In this document: positions 6,860-15,061 of the stretch, one piece after another
How the letters are laid out: each line of letters starts with the position of its first letter
Position numbering within the stretch: position 1 is the stretch's first letter
Source of the DNA: JBFJWR01 sp041623535
GTDB lineage: Bacteria > Pseudomonadota > Gammaproteobacteria > Pseudomonadales > JBFGWM01
DNA: 17,677 bases
Direction: 5' to 3'
Assembly (NCBI GenBank): GCA_041623535.1
Contig: JBFJWR010000019.1
Coordinates: forward strand, 1 to 17,677
Notes under the pieces: model-generated
The model's input: only the letters and a program-made list of their open reading frames with translations
Database searches by the model: none
What the model was told of the DNA's origin: nothing
Program-made: the position numbers and the translations under genes

Positions 6860-8524
6860 ATGTTGATCCTGTCACGCCGGATAACTGCCCGACTGGGTCG
6901 GTTCGCGTGTGTCCTGCTGTTGGGCGGCTGCATGTCGCACCCGCCGGATGCATTGCAAACCGGCCCGCTCGACCAGATTCGCGCCACCCTGGAAGAAAGT
7001 CACCAGGCGGCCGGTGATCCGGCAAGCAGTCCGGATCCGCTGCTGGAAATGCCTGCGGGGCTGGAACAGCAGTTGCTGCCGTCCCTGTCATATGGCGTGG
7101 CTGCAGCGCCGGAGCGCTTTGATCTCTCCGTGCGCGACATGCCGGCGCGCGAATTCTTCATGAGCCTGGTACAGGGCACGGGCTTCAACATGGTGGTCCA
7201 TCCGGACGTGCACGGGAACGTCAGCCTGGAGTTGCGTAACGTGTCTTTCGAAGAGGTCATGGCCATCGTCCGCGATGCCTATGATTTCGAGTTCCGCCAG
7301 GAAAACAATCTCTTCCAGGTACTGCCGCGTGGCCTGCGCACCGAGATTTTCCACCTCGACTACCTGAGCATCCAGCGTGCGGGCCATTCGGAAACGCGGG
7401 TCAGTGGTGGTTCCATTTCCGATGTTGGCAGCAATTCCAGTACGAACGCTTCAACCGGGGAGACCACCACGGGCGGCTCGTCGCGCTCGGCGAACGTGGG
7501 TACCCGGATCGAAACCGAAAACCTCGCGGACTTCTGGAAAGAATTGCAGACCACGCTGATGACCATCGTCGGCAACGTGGACGGCCGGCAGGTTATCGTG
7601 ACACCGCAGACCGGGCTGGTCGTGGTGCGGGCAATGCCCGGCGAATTGCGCTCGGTACAGGATTACCTGCAACGTTCGCAACTGGTTTTGCAGCGCCAGG
7701 TGATCCTGGAAGCCAAGATTCTCGAGGTGTCGCTGAGCGACGGCTATCAGCAGGGCATCAACTGGTCCCAGATTTTCGAACTCGGTGGAGCCAGCAAAAC
7801 GGTTGCGGTGTCGCAGTCATCCGCATTGCTGAACAACACCGACAATATCGGCGGGGTTTTCGGGGCCGCGTTCGACGTCGGTGATTTCGCGGCGCTGGTG
7901 GAATTGCTGAAGACCCAGGGTACGGTGCAGGTGCTGTCCAACCCCCGCGTTGCGACGGTGAATAACCAGAAGGCCGTGATCAAAGTGGGCACCGATGAGT
8001 TTTTTGTCACCGACGTCTCCAGCACGACCACGACCGGAACGGCGACCACCACGACTCCTTCGGTGACACTCACTCCGTTCTTCTCCGGCATTGCGCTGGA
8101 TGTGACGCCGCAGATCAGCGCAGACGGCGCCATCATCCTGCACGTACACCCGACGATCAGCCAGGTGACCGATCAGACCAAGGTGGTCACGATCGGCGCG
8201 GACAATTTCACCCTGCCGCTGGCGCTGAGTTCCATTCGTGAATCCGACAGCATCGTGCGCGCACGCAGCGGGCAGGTCGTGGTGATCGGCGGCCTGATGC
8301 AGAATAACAGCAGTGATACCAACGCCCAGACGCCGGGACTCGGTGACATCCCGCTGCTTGGCAACCTGTTCCGGCAGAAGCGGCATCGTTCGGTGAAAAG
8401 TGAACTGGTGATCCTGCTGCGGCCGTCCCTGGCAGGCGGCGAAAGCTGGCAAAACCTGTTGCTGGACTCCCAGCAGACGTATCAGGATATGCGGGACGTC
8501 CTGCGCCCGGGAGGCGGGGGCTAG
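6860..8524 (+). CDS. mshL: MSHA outer-membrane secretin MshL, lipoprotein
   Basis: The 554-residue secretin forms the outer-membrane channel for the pilus. The N-terminus is a lipoprotein signal with lipobox LLGGC (Cys24). An STN/N0-type domain lies at about 88-157 (FDLSVRDMPAREFF, VSLELRNVSFEEV). A Ser/Thr/Gly-rich linker at about 178-214 separates it from an N1-type domain (VDGRQVIVTPQTGLVVVRAM). The secretin domain runs from about 278 (LEAKILEVSLSDGYQQGINW) to 528, with a Thr-rich loop at about 384-407 and the signature VVVIGGLMQ...PGLGDIPLLGNLF. The ATG at 6860 is preferred because it gives the lipobox and has GAGGTGA upstream; longer in-frame extensions lie inside mshK. Confidence 0.95.
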   Translation: MLILSRRITARLGRFACVLLLGGCMSHPPDALQTGPLDQIRATLEESHQAAGDPASSPDPLLEMPAGLEQQLLPSLSYGVAAAPERFDLSVRDMPAREFFMSLVQGTGFNMVVHPDVHGNVSLELRNVSFEEVMAIVRDAYDFEFRQENNLFQVLPRGLRTEIFHLDYLSIQRAGHSETRVSGGSISDVGSNSSTNASTGETTTGGSSRSANVGTRIETENLADFWKELQTTLMTIVGNVDGRQVIVTPQTGLVVVRAMPGELRSVQDYLQRSQLVLQRQVILEAKILEVSLSDGYQQGINWSQIFELGGASKTVAVSQSSALLNNTDNIGGVFGAAFDVGDFAALVELLKTQGTVQVLSNPRVATVNNQKAVIKVGTDEFFVTDVSSTTTTGTATTTTPSVTLTPFFSGIALDVTPQISADGAIILHVHPTISQVTDQTKVVTIGADNFTLPLALSSIRESDSIVRARSGQVVVIGGLMQNNSSDTNAQTPGLGDIPLLGNLFRQKRHRSVKSELVILLRPSLAGGESWQNLLLDSQQTYQDMRDVLRPGGGG

Positions 8525-8608
8525 GATTTCGTTGTATTGTCCGACTGGCGCTGGCAACGCAACCCGGGCAAAGTGCTTGAGGATTATGCCAACCTGAGGG
8601 CTTAAAGA

Positions 8609-9538
8609 ATGTATCTGGAATATTTCGGTCTGCGTGAACTTCCCTTCACCCTGACTCCCAACACGCAGTTTTATCTGAACCTGGAAAATCATCAGGAAGC
8701 CTACAACCTGGTCGCCATCGCGCTGACCAGTGGCGAGGGCTTCATCAAGATTGTTGGCGAAGTCGGTACGGGGAAGACGCTTCTTTGTCGTAAGTTATTG
8801 AATTCATTGGGGCCGGAGTACGTGACGGCCTATATACCCAACCCGTCTCTCAGTGCCCAGGGACTGCAACTCGCGATTGCCGAGGAACTGGGCGCCATCG
8901 TGCCACCCGAGGCGCGTGAGCACCAGATTCCGCAGATCATCACCGAGCGCCTGATCCAACTGGCGCTGGAAGGCAAGCGGGCGGTGCTGGTGATCGACGA
9001 GGCACAGGCCATCGCCGATAACACGCTGGAGGCCATCCGCCTGCTGACCAACCTGGAAACCGAGCGGTCCAAGCTGTTGCAGATCATCCTGTTCGGCCAG
9101 CCGGAACTCGACCGCCTGCTGTCGCAGCCGAATCTGCGCCAGTTGAAACAACGCATCACCTTCTCGCACCACCTGCGCCCGCTGGACCTCGCCAGCGTCG
9201 GCCGCTATGTCATGCACCGGGTGACTTCGGCTGGTTACAACGGCCCGCAACTGTTCACCGATGCGGCCCTGCGCCAGATCTGGAAAGGTTCCGGTGGCAT
9301 CCCCAGGCTGGTGAACATTCTCACGCACAAGTCGCTGATGGCAGCCTACGGCGAAGGTGTCAGTATGGTCGACCGGCATCACGTGGTGCGCGCGGTTCGT
9401 GATACCGAGGGTGCACAGGGCTTCCGGAACTTCAAATTGGACGCCGACTGGATACGCCTGTTTGCCTACTCCGTGGCCGGGATCGCCGGGATTTCGGCGT
9501 TCGCGGCGTTTGCTCACTACGGATGGTTAGCACTATGA
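8609..9538 (+). CDS. mshM: MSHA biogenesis ATPase MshM (ExeA/GspA-like)
   Basis: The 309-residue AAA-type ATPase begins MYLEYFGLRELPFTLTPN, the standard start of ExeA-like proteins. Walker A is GEVGTGKT (50-57), Walker B AVLVIDEAQ (125-133), and LFGQPEL (161-167) resembles a sensor segment. A C-terminal hydrophobic helix (about 283-302) suggests membrane anchoring, but the peptidoglycan-binding domain of full-length ExeA is absent. ExeA/GspA proteins help the secretin assemble through peptidoglycan, which fits its place after mshL. The ATG has GAGGG about 9 bases upstream. The 84-bp gap after mshL shows no clear terminator. Confidence 0.92.
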   Translation: MYLEYFGLRELPFTLTPNTQFYLNLENHQEAYNLVAIALTSGEGFIKIVGEVGTGKTLLCRKLLNSLGPEYVTAYIPNPSLSAQGLQLAIAEELGAIVPPEAREHQIPQIITERLIQLALEGKRAVLVIDEAQAIADNTLEAIRLLTNLETERSKLLQIILFGQPELDRLLSQPNLRQLKQRITFSHHLRPLDLASVGRYVMHRVTSAGYNGPQLFTDAALRQIWKGSGGIPRLVNILTHKSLMAAYGEGVSMVDRHHVVRAVRDTEGAQGFRNFKLDADWIRLFAYSVAGIAGISAFAAFAHYGWLAL

Positions 9539-10680
9539 GCCTCGTCAACCAGATGCTGCGAGACCTGGATGCACGGCATGCCGCGCGCCCGGGGGATGCC
9601 CTCTGCCAGGGCGAAGTGGTCCGTTCTTCTCTCGCGCGCCGCAGGCAGATCAGCTGGATGCTGGGCTTGTTTCTTGTCGGCATGCTGGTGGTGGGTGGTG
9701 CGCTGGGCGGCTGGTTGATGCGCAGCGGACCCGCGGCAGGAGAGCTGAAGCGCCATGATGTGGCCGTAGAAGTGCCGGTGGCAGGCAACGCGGAAACCCC
9801 GCCGTATCAGCAACTGGATGACGATGCCCTGGAACTGCTCGCCACGCTGCCGGCAGCTGCAGATCCGAAGAAACTGCTGGCTGCGCCCTCGCAAACGGCG
9901 GACGTCGGCGCCAAAGCCAAAGCCGTTGCAAAGAAAGCTACCCCGACGCGCGAGCAGAAAGCCACGACGACCGCAGCGAAACCTGCAACAGCGCGTCCGG
10001 TGGCAGCCGCTGCAAAGGAACGTGTGGTTGTCGAGGTCAAGCCAGCAGCGCCCGCTTCCGATACCGCGAAAATGGAGCGCACGCCGCACGTGGCTGACGT
10101 CGATGTGCAGGATCGCGCGACCGTGGAAGAAGCCCGCAAGGCGGTCAGTGCCGGCAAGAGCGTAATGGCGGAAACCCGCCTGCGCGCGCGGCTGGCTGAG
10201 CCCGGCTCGGCACCGCTGAGTCGTGAGATGCTGGTGGGTATGCTCCTGCAACAGGGGCGCACCAGCGAGGCGGAACGCTTCCTGGTGGATGGCCTGGTCA
10301 TTGAGCCGGAGCGGCCTGCCTACCTGAAGTTCCTGGCCCGTATCAAGATCACGCTGGGCGATGCGCCGGCCGCAGTCGCCGCCCTGCGCCCGATTCTGGA
10401 GTCCCATGCGGAAGATCCCGAGTACCTGAGCCTGCTCGCGATTGCCAAGCAGAAACTGGGAGAACATGCGGCGGCGCTGAGCCTGTACCGCGCCCTGCTC
10501 GAGAGATACGCACCGCAGGCGAGCTGGTGGGTGGGAATGGCGATCTCGCTGGAAGCGACCGGCGGTTCAGACCAAGCGCGTGCGGCTTATCAGCAAGGCG
10601 CTAAACTGGCTGATAGCCGTAGCGGTTTGCATGCATTCGCTGTACGCAGGCTGGCCGCCCTGCCCAAGGCCGATGGCTAG
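9535..10680 (+). CDS. mshN: MSHA biogenesis protein MshN (TPR protein)
   Basis: The 381-residue protein begins MSLVNQMLRDLDAR, a conserved MshN start, followed by a basic stretch (RSSLARRRQ) and a transmembrane helix at about 41-62. An Ala/Lys/Thr-rich low-complexity linker (about 120-175) probably spans the periplasm. The C-terminal half (about 195-380) is made of TPR-like helical pairs such as MLLQQGRTSEAERFLVDGL and YLSLLAIAKQKLGEHAAALS. The function in pilus assembly is not well defined; it is probably a periplasmic scaffold. The ATG at 9535 overlaps the mshM stop (ATGA); an in-frame ATG at 9523 is less likely because family members start at MS-V-N. Confidence 0.9.
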   Translation: MSLVNQMLRDLDARHAARPGDALCQGEVVRSSLARRRQISWMLGLFLVGMLVVGGALGGWLMRSGPAAGELKRHDVAVEVPVAGNAETPPYQQLDDDALELLATLPAAADPKKLLAAPSQTADVGAKAKAVAKKATPTREQKATTTAAKPATARPVAAAAKERVVVEVKPAAPASDTAKMERTPHVADVDVQDRATVEEARKAVSAGKSVMAETRLRARLAEPGSAPLSREMLVGMLLQQGRTSEAERFLVDGLVIEPERPAYLKFLARIKITLGDAPAAVAALRPILESHAEDPEYLSLLAIAKQKLGEHAAALSLYRALLERYAPQASWWVGMAISLEATGGSDQARAAYQQGAKLADSRSGLHAFAVRRLAALPKADG

Positions 10681-10703
10681 TTTTTTTGCAGCGCACGGTG
10701 CGC
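10681..10703. terminator. T7 run plus 13-bp palindrome after mshN
   Basis: Seven T residues directly follow the mshN stop, and GCGCAC-G-GTGCGC (10691-10703) is a perfect palindrome just after. The T-run precedes the palindrome on the plus strand, and only a weak GGCC/GGCC pairing lies before it, so a working terminator is doubtful. On the minus strand the order fits an intrinsic terminator better, but no minus-strand gene is seen here. Confidence 0.2.
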
Positions 10704-10804
10704 ATTGTCGGTAGTTCGCACGTTATATTGCGGCGGCTTGCTGACGAGGTCGGAAAAACCAGCCGTTCCGGGTGCTGGGGCGTCAAAGCGAATCCGGAGT
10801 TGCC

Positions 10805-12610
10805 GTGACCGCACCAAAAAAAATCCGTGTCGGCGATCTGCTCGTGGAACACGGCCTGATCACCGAGGATCAGCTCAAGGCCGGTCTTGCCGAGCAGAAG
10901 AAAACCGGCAAGCGTATCGGGCGCATCCTTGTTGAACTGGAATTTGTCGACGAGATCCGCCTGCTCAGCCTGCTTTCGCAGCAGTTGCACATCCCGTTCA
11001 TTGATCTGAAGAATCACACGTTTCAGCCGCAGCTGCTCAATCGCCTGAGCGAGGCCCACGCACGCCGTTTTCGGGCCATGGTGCTCAGTGAGAAAAATGA
11101 TCAGCTGGTCGTCGGCATGTCCGATCCGACCGACATATTTGCCTTCGACGAACTCTCGCGCCTGCTGGGCGGCAGCTTTCAGCAGGCATTCGTGCGCGAG
11201 ACCGATTTACTGGACGCGATGGATCGCGTCTACCGTCGCACCACGGATATCCAGGAACTGGCCGGTGAACTGGAAGGGGAACTGATCGACGATGCGTTCG
11301 ACTTTTCCGATCTGGACGAGGCGGGTGATGAGGGCGATGCCGTGGTGGTGCGCCTGCTCAATTTCATCTTCGAAGATGCCCTGCAGGTCGGCGCGTCGGA
11401 TATACACATAGAGCCGGATCAGAACCTGATCCGGGTCCGCAACCGTGTAGATGGCGTGCTGCAGGAGAACGTACTCAAGGAAAAACGCATCAACCAGGCG
11501 CTGGTGCTGCGCCTGAAGCTCATGAGCGGGCTGAATATTTCCGAGAAGCGGATGCCACAGGACGGCCGTTTTCATATCAAGGTGAAGAACAAGCCGATTG
11601 ATGTGCGGCTTTCCACGATGCCCACGCAGCATGGCGAATCAGTGGTCATGCGGATACTGGATGCATCCAGGGGAATCGGAAGCCTCGATCAGGTGGGTAT
11701 GCCGGAAAACATGCTCAAACGGTTCCGGGCCATGGTGCAGTCTCCGCATGGCCTGATCCTGGTGACAGGTCCGACTGGCAGCGGCAAGACAACGACGCTC
11801 TATGCGGCATTACAGGAGCGCAATTCCCCGGCGACCAAGATCATCACCTGTGAAGATCCGGTGGAGTACCAGCTGCCGCGTATTCAGCAGGTGCAGATCA
11901 ACAGCAAGATCGGGCTCACTTTTGCCACGGTGCTGCGCAGCACGCTGCGGCAAGATCCGGATGTGCTGCTGGTCGGTGAGATTCGTGACCAGGAGACTGC
12001 AGAAATTGCCCTGCGAGCCTCGATGACGGGGCACCTCGTGTTGTCCACGTTGCACACCAATGATGTTCTGAGCAGCGCAATGCGGCTGATCGACATGGGA
12101 GTCAAGGGTTACCTCGCCGCATCTTCCCTTCGTTGCGTGGTCGCGCAGCGGCTGGTGCGCCGGATTTGCGAGAACTGTACTGTCGAACACCTGATGACGC
12201 CACAGGAACACGCCTGGCTGGTGCAGGGCTATGGAGAGCAACAGGCGAACCAGTTGCAGTTCAAGAAAGGGATGGGCTGCGGTCAATGCCATAACACCGG
12301 TTTTCTCGGGCGCATTGGCGCCTTCGAATACCTGGAGATCGACGAGCCCATGGCAGAAGCCCTGCGCAAGGGAGATACCGGCGCATTTACCCGTGCGGCG
12401 CGTAGCAGTTCCCAATATATGCCATTGCTGCACTGCGCCATGGGTTACGCGATGATCGGTCTGACCACCCTGGGGGAAGTCATGCGGGTGTGTGAACAGG
12501 TCGATGAAAGTCGTCCAGATACTATCTCGAAAAGTCCATCCCCGGCTGCGGAAAACACGACTGTAACTGCGGATCATCCTCAGGAACTTCCGCATGAGGC
12601 GGGCGGTTAG
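10805..12610 (+). CDS. mshE: MSHA pilus extension ATPase MshE with c-di-GMP-binding N-domain
   Basis: This 601-residue GspE/PilB-type hexameric ATPase powers pilus extension. The N-terminus holds two MshEN motifs of 24 residues (R8-Q31 and R37-Q60) separated by exactly 5, the layout shown to bind c-di-GMP in Vibrio cholerae MshE. Downstream are an Asp/Glu-rich linker, N2/CTE domains, Walker A GPTGSGKT (322-329), the Asp box/Walker B DPDVLLVGEIRDQETAE (from about 384), the His box TGHLVLSTLHTND, and a zinc-type tetracysteine site C455-x2-C458 and C492-x2-C495. The GTG at 10805 follows CCGGAG with about 7-base spacing; an upstream ATG (10772) would add 11 residues before the conserved start. 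A 124-bp gap separates it from mshN, so a separate promoter is possible. Confidence 0.95.
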   Translation: MTAPKKIRVGDLLVEHGLITEDQLKAGLAEQKKTGKRIGRILVELEFVDEIRLLSLLSQQLHIPFIDLKNHTFQPQLLNRLSEAHARRFRAMVLSEKNDQLVVGMSDPTDIFAFDELSRLLGGSFQQAFVRETDLLDAMDRVYRRTTDIQELAGELEGELIDDAFDFSDLDEAGDEGDAVVVRLLNFIFEDALQVGASDIHIEPDQNLIRVRNRVDGVLQENVLKEKRINQALVLRLKLMSGLNISEKRMPQDGRFHIKVKNKPIDVRLSTMPTQHGESVVMRILDASRGIGSLDQVGMPENMLKRFRAMVQSPHGLILVTGPTGSGKTTTLYAALQERNSPATKIITCEDPVEYQLPRIQQVQINSKIGLTFATVLRSTLRQDPDVLLVGEIRDQETAEIALRASMTGHLVLSTLHTNDVLSSAMRLIDMGVKGYLAASSLRCVVAQRLVRRICENCTVEHLMTPQEHAWLVQGYGEQQANQLQFKKGMGCGQCHNTGFLGRIGAFEYLEIDEPMAEALRKGDTGAFTRAARSSSQYMPLLHCAMGYAMIGLTTLGEVMRVCEQVDESRPDTISKSPSPAAENTTVTADHPQELPHEAGG

Positions 12611-13841
12611 CGTGGCTCATTTTCGCTACGAAGGTCGTGACCGGGAAGGGCGCGCGGTGGACGGGCTGGTGGAGTCGGCCAGTGCGAACGCGGTCGCTGG
12701 CCAGTTGGCGGGTAATGGCATCACGCCGGTGCGCATTCTGCAGGCCGCTGATCCCGGAGCTCCTGAAGCGGACGAAATCGACCTTTCACGCCTCCTGCCG
12801 CCGCCACGCGTGAACCTCGAAGAGCTGATTATATTCAGTCGCCAGATGCACAGCCTGATGCGCGCGGGCATTCCGCTGAACCGGGCGCTGAAAGGCATGG
12901 TTGCCAGTGTGCGGCATTCCACCCTGCGCAATGCGTTGAAGGATATCGCCACCGGCATTGAAGGTGGCGGCGATCTTGCCGGCGTGATGCGACGGCATCC
13001 GCGAGTGTTCAACCGCCTGTACCTGAGCATCATTCATGTCGGCGAGAATACCGGTCAGCTGGACGCGTCGTTTGCACAGATTGCGGCCTACCTGGAACTG
13101 GAACGCGAAACCATCAAGCGCATGAAGTCTGCGACCCGCTATCCGATGTTCGTGGTGACCGCGATTGCCGTCGCCATCGGCGTGATCAACCTGTTCGTGA
13201 TCCCGGCCTTTGCCAAGGTGTTTGCCGGTTTTGGTGCCGCGCTGCCGTGGCAGACACAACTGCTGATCTCGCTTTCGGCGTTCACCGTTGCCTGGTGGCC
13301 CGTGATACTGGCAGGGATCGTCGTCGGGGTGTTCGGTTTTCGTCGTTACGTGGAAACCGACGCCGGGCGCTACCAGTGGGATCGCTACAAGTTGCGCCTG
13401 CCGCTGGTAGGCGGGATTTTCGAGCGTATTACCATGGGCCGCTTTGCCCGTACCTTTGCCATGATGACTGCGGCGGGCGTGCCTATCATCCAGACCCTCA
13501 AGGTGGTGTCCGGCGCGGTCGGCAACGAATATGTGGGCGCCAAGGTACGGGATATCGGTTCCAGCATTGAGCGTGGTGAAAGCCTGGTGCGTGCCGCAGC
13601 TGCCACAAAAATGTTTTCTCCGCTGGTCATGCAGATGCTGGCCGTGGGTGAGGAAACCGGCCAGGTCGATGAACTGCTGGTGCAGGTTGCGGAGTTCTAC
13701 GAGCAGGAGGTCGATTACGATCTCAAGCAGCTCGCGGATGCCATCGAACCCATCATGATCATTTTTGTCGGCGTGCTGGTGCTGATCCTGGCACTGGGGG
13801 TGTTCCTGCCGCTCTGGGATCTGGCCGGGGTGGCGACCTGA
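12594..13841 (+). CDS. mshG: MSHA inner-membrane platform protein MshG (PilC/GspF-like)
   Basis: The 415-residue polytopic protein has two T2SF domains. The first starts near LEELIIFSRQMHSLMRAGIP (about 75-97) and the second near MGRFARTFAMMTAAGVPI. Predicted membrane spans are at about 183-205, 223-249 and 386-410. PilC/GspF proteins are the rotor-like platform on which the extension ATPase acts. The ATG at 12594 has AGGAA 8 bases upstream and overlaps the mshE end by 17 bases. A GTG at 12612 just after the mshE stop, giving the family-like start AHFRYEGRD, is an alternative. Confidence 0.94.
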   Translation: MRRAVSVAHFRYEGRDREGRAVDGLVESASANAVAGQLAGNGITPVRILQAADPGAPEADEIDLSRLLPPPRVNLEELIIFSRQMHSLMRAGIPLNRALKGMVASVRHSTLRNALKDIATGIEGGGDLAGVMRRHPRVFNRLYLSIIHVGENTGQLDASFAQIAAYLELERETIKRMKSATRYPMFVVTAIAVAIGVINLFVIPAFAKVFAGFGAALPWQTQLLISLSAFTVAWWPVILAGIVVGVFGFRRYVETDAGRYQWDRYKLRLPLVGGIFERITMGRFARTFAMMTAAGVPIIQTLKVVSGAVGNEYVGAKVRDIGSSIERGESLVRAAAATKMFSPLVMQMLAVGEETGQVDELLVQVAEFYEQEVDYDLKQLADAIEPIMIIFVGVLVLILALGVFLPLWDLAGVAT

Positions 13842-13950
13842 GACAGTGCGACCCCCGGAGCGCCGGATCAACTGGTTAGAATTTTGACTGATCTGGCGCT
13901 ATTGTGTGCAGTAGCTGTTTTTTGATTTTACGAAGGAATGGAACCTGAAG
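13842..13950 (+). promoter_or_regulatory. Intergenic leader upstream of the pilin gene, possible promoter
   Basis: The 109-bp gap contains TTGACT at about 13884-13889 as a candidate -35 but no good -10 at standard spacing, and a T6 run at 13917-13922. A TGGCGC-like and TGTGC-like pair resembles a sigma-54 site but is off by one base. A promoter here is likely from the gene arrangement but not proven by sequence. Confidence 0.25.
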
Positions 13951-14478
13951 ATGTTGTTGAATGAGCAAGCAAAGGGGCAGCCTCGCCGGCAGGGTGGTTT
14001 TACCATCGTCGAACTGATCGTGGTGATTGTCCTGATCGGGATTCTTTCGGCAGTGGCACTGCCACGGTTCATCAGCCTGACGGCAGATGCGCACTACGCA
14101 GCCGTCAGCGGCGTGCAGGGTGCGCTGTCTTCCGGTGTTGCCCTGTTCCGGGCCACGTGGACAGCCAAGGGCCACACGGCGGCCCAGGCCAACGTGGTCG
14201 GCTTTGGCGATGGCACGGTAGATTCCAATGCTGCTGGTTACCCGGTGGGAACCGGTGGTAACACCGTGGTTTCGACGGCGGCACACTGCGTGGAGATCTG
14301 GGACGGGGTTTTGCAGGCGGGTGCGCCGAATGCCGCGGCAGCTGCCGGCGCCGGGGTGGATTATGTCGCCAGCGTGGCGGGTACCACCTGTACCTACACC
14401 TACCAGGAAGACACGACCCGCCTGATCACCTACGCATCGGCGACCGGCGCCGTGACTGCGACCAACGCTGCGCCCTGA
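13951..14478 (+). CDS. mshA: Type IV prepilin, likely the major MSHA pilin
   Basis: The 175-residue class III signal protein has a 16-residue leader (MLLNEQAKGQPRRQGG), cleavage after Gly16, then mature FTIVELIVVIVLIGIL with Phe+1 and Glu+5. The hydrophobic helix is followed by the alpha-1 domain (LTADAHYAAVSGVQGAL) and a Gly/Ala/Thr-rich globular part with two cysteines (Cys113, Cys147), probably the pilin disulfide. It is the only pilin gene between mshG and mshC, so the major pilin role is inferred by position; mshB would be the alternative. The preceding gap of about 110 bp and the following hairpin suggest separately controlled, high expression. A GAAGGAATGGA stretch provides the upstream purine-rich region. 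Confidence 0.85.
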   Translation: MLLNEQAKGQPRRQGGFTIVELIVVIVLIGILSAVALPRFISLTADAHYAAVSGVQGALSSGVALFRATWTAKGHTAAQANVVGFGDGTVDSNAAGYPVGTGGNTVVSTAAHCVEIWDGVLQAGAPNAAAAAGAGVDYVASVAGTTCTYTYQEDTTRLITYASATGAVTATNAAP

Positions 14479-14533
14479 TCATGCGGGTTTAAGCGACAGC
14501 GTACGCTCCATGGTGCAGGGTCTTGCGCCGGGC

Positions 14534-14558
14534 AAAGGGGTCGCAATGCGGCCCCTTT
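14534..14558 (+). promoter_or_regulatory. Hairpin enclosing the mshC Shine-Dalgarno and start codon
   Basis: Bases 14534-14544 pair with 14548-14558 in an 11-bp stem with one G-U pair and a 3-base loop (AAU). The AAGGGG Shine-Dalgarno of mshC is in the left arm and the start ATG (14546-14548) spans the loop and the first base of the right arm. A moderately T-rich sequence (TTTCTCGTTGT) follows. It could limit mshC translation, act as a leaky terminator after the pilin gene, or both. Confidence 0.6.
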
Positions 14559-15061
14559 CTCGTTGTATCACCGGTTTCAGCATGGTGGAACTGATCGTCA
14601 CCCTGGTACTGGTCGGCATTCTCAGCGTGACAGCGATTCCGGCGTTTTTCAGCGTGTCTCCCTTTGCACTGGCGAGTGGTCGCGGTGACCTGCTGGCCAT
14701 GGCCCGTTCTGCCCAGCGCGAAGCCCTGTCACGCGGGCCTGATGTCCGCGTGCAACTGATCCTGGACCATGGCGCCCGCGAACTGCGCGTGGAAGTGGGT
14801 CCGCCACCGCTGAGTTGCACGCGCACGGATGCTGCGCGCCTGCCCGCCAGTGTCAGCGTGTTGCGCACCGTCGCCATGCATGATGACCTGAGCTATCCAC
14901 TGGGTCCGCTGGGCATACTGCAGTTTGATCCGCAGGGTGCGCTGCAATCGGCGGCGCCGATTTCCTGCCCGGCTCTACTTGCAGCAGACTTGGATGCGGA
15001 TTCGGTGGTGGATGTTTGCGTGGAGCCTTCGGGATTTGTCCATGAACAAGCCTGTTACTAG
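14546..15061 (+). CDS. mshC: Minor prepilin MshC
   Basis: The 171-residue prepilin has leader MRPLSRCITG, cleavage after Gly10, then FSMVELIVTLVLVGILSVTA with Glu+5 and the hydrophobic helix. The C-terminal half has cysteines at 91, 141, 158 and 170, and an EF-hand/PilY1-like acidic loop D148-L-D-A-D-S-V-V-D156. Family members are GspH/FimT-like minor pilins that form part of the tip or priming complex. ATG 14546 is chosen for its short leader and AAGGGG Shine-Dalgarno (5-base spacing); ATG 14510 would give a 22-residue leader without a Shine-Dalgarno. It overlaps mshD by 20 bases. Confidence 0.83.
   Translation: MRPLSRCITGFSMVELIVTLVLVGILSVTAIPAFFSVSPFALASGRGDLLAMARSAQREALSRGPDVRVQLILDHGARELRVEVGPPPLSCTRTDAARLPASVSVLRTVAMHDDLSYPLGPLGILQFDPQGALQSAAPISCPALLAADLDADSVVDVCVEPSGFVHEQACY

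Noticed and set aside
8525..8605. In-frame continuation after the mshL stop (26 codons to the next stop)
   Set aside because: A short stop-free run in GC-rich DNA is expected by chance, and the MshL C-terminus is already complete.
7817..8692. Long open frame on the minus strand opposite mshL
   Set aside because: It is antisense to a well-supported gene, has no recognisable domain and reflects GC-rich codon bias.
9517..10467. Open frame of about 316 codons on the minus strand opposite mshN
   Set aside because: No homology recognised, low-quality composition and complete overlap with mshN.
10772..10804. Longer mshE start at ATG 10772
   Set aside because: The extra 11 residues precede the conserved N-terminus, and the GTG at 10805 has the better placed Shine-Dalgarno.
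12786..13871. Long open frame of about 360 codons on the minus strand opposite mshG
   Set aside because: His/Gln-rich shadow composition, no domain, and fully opposite a clear platform protein gene.
13890..13910. Sigma-54-like site upstream of the pilin gene
   Set aside because: The GG and GC elements are 11 bases apart where 10 are required, and the flanking bases fit poorly.
13938..13964. Eight-codon upstream frame (MEPEDVVE) overlapping the pilin start
   Set aside because: It shares the purine-rich Shine-Dalgarno area and is too short to support a leader peptide claim.
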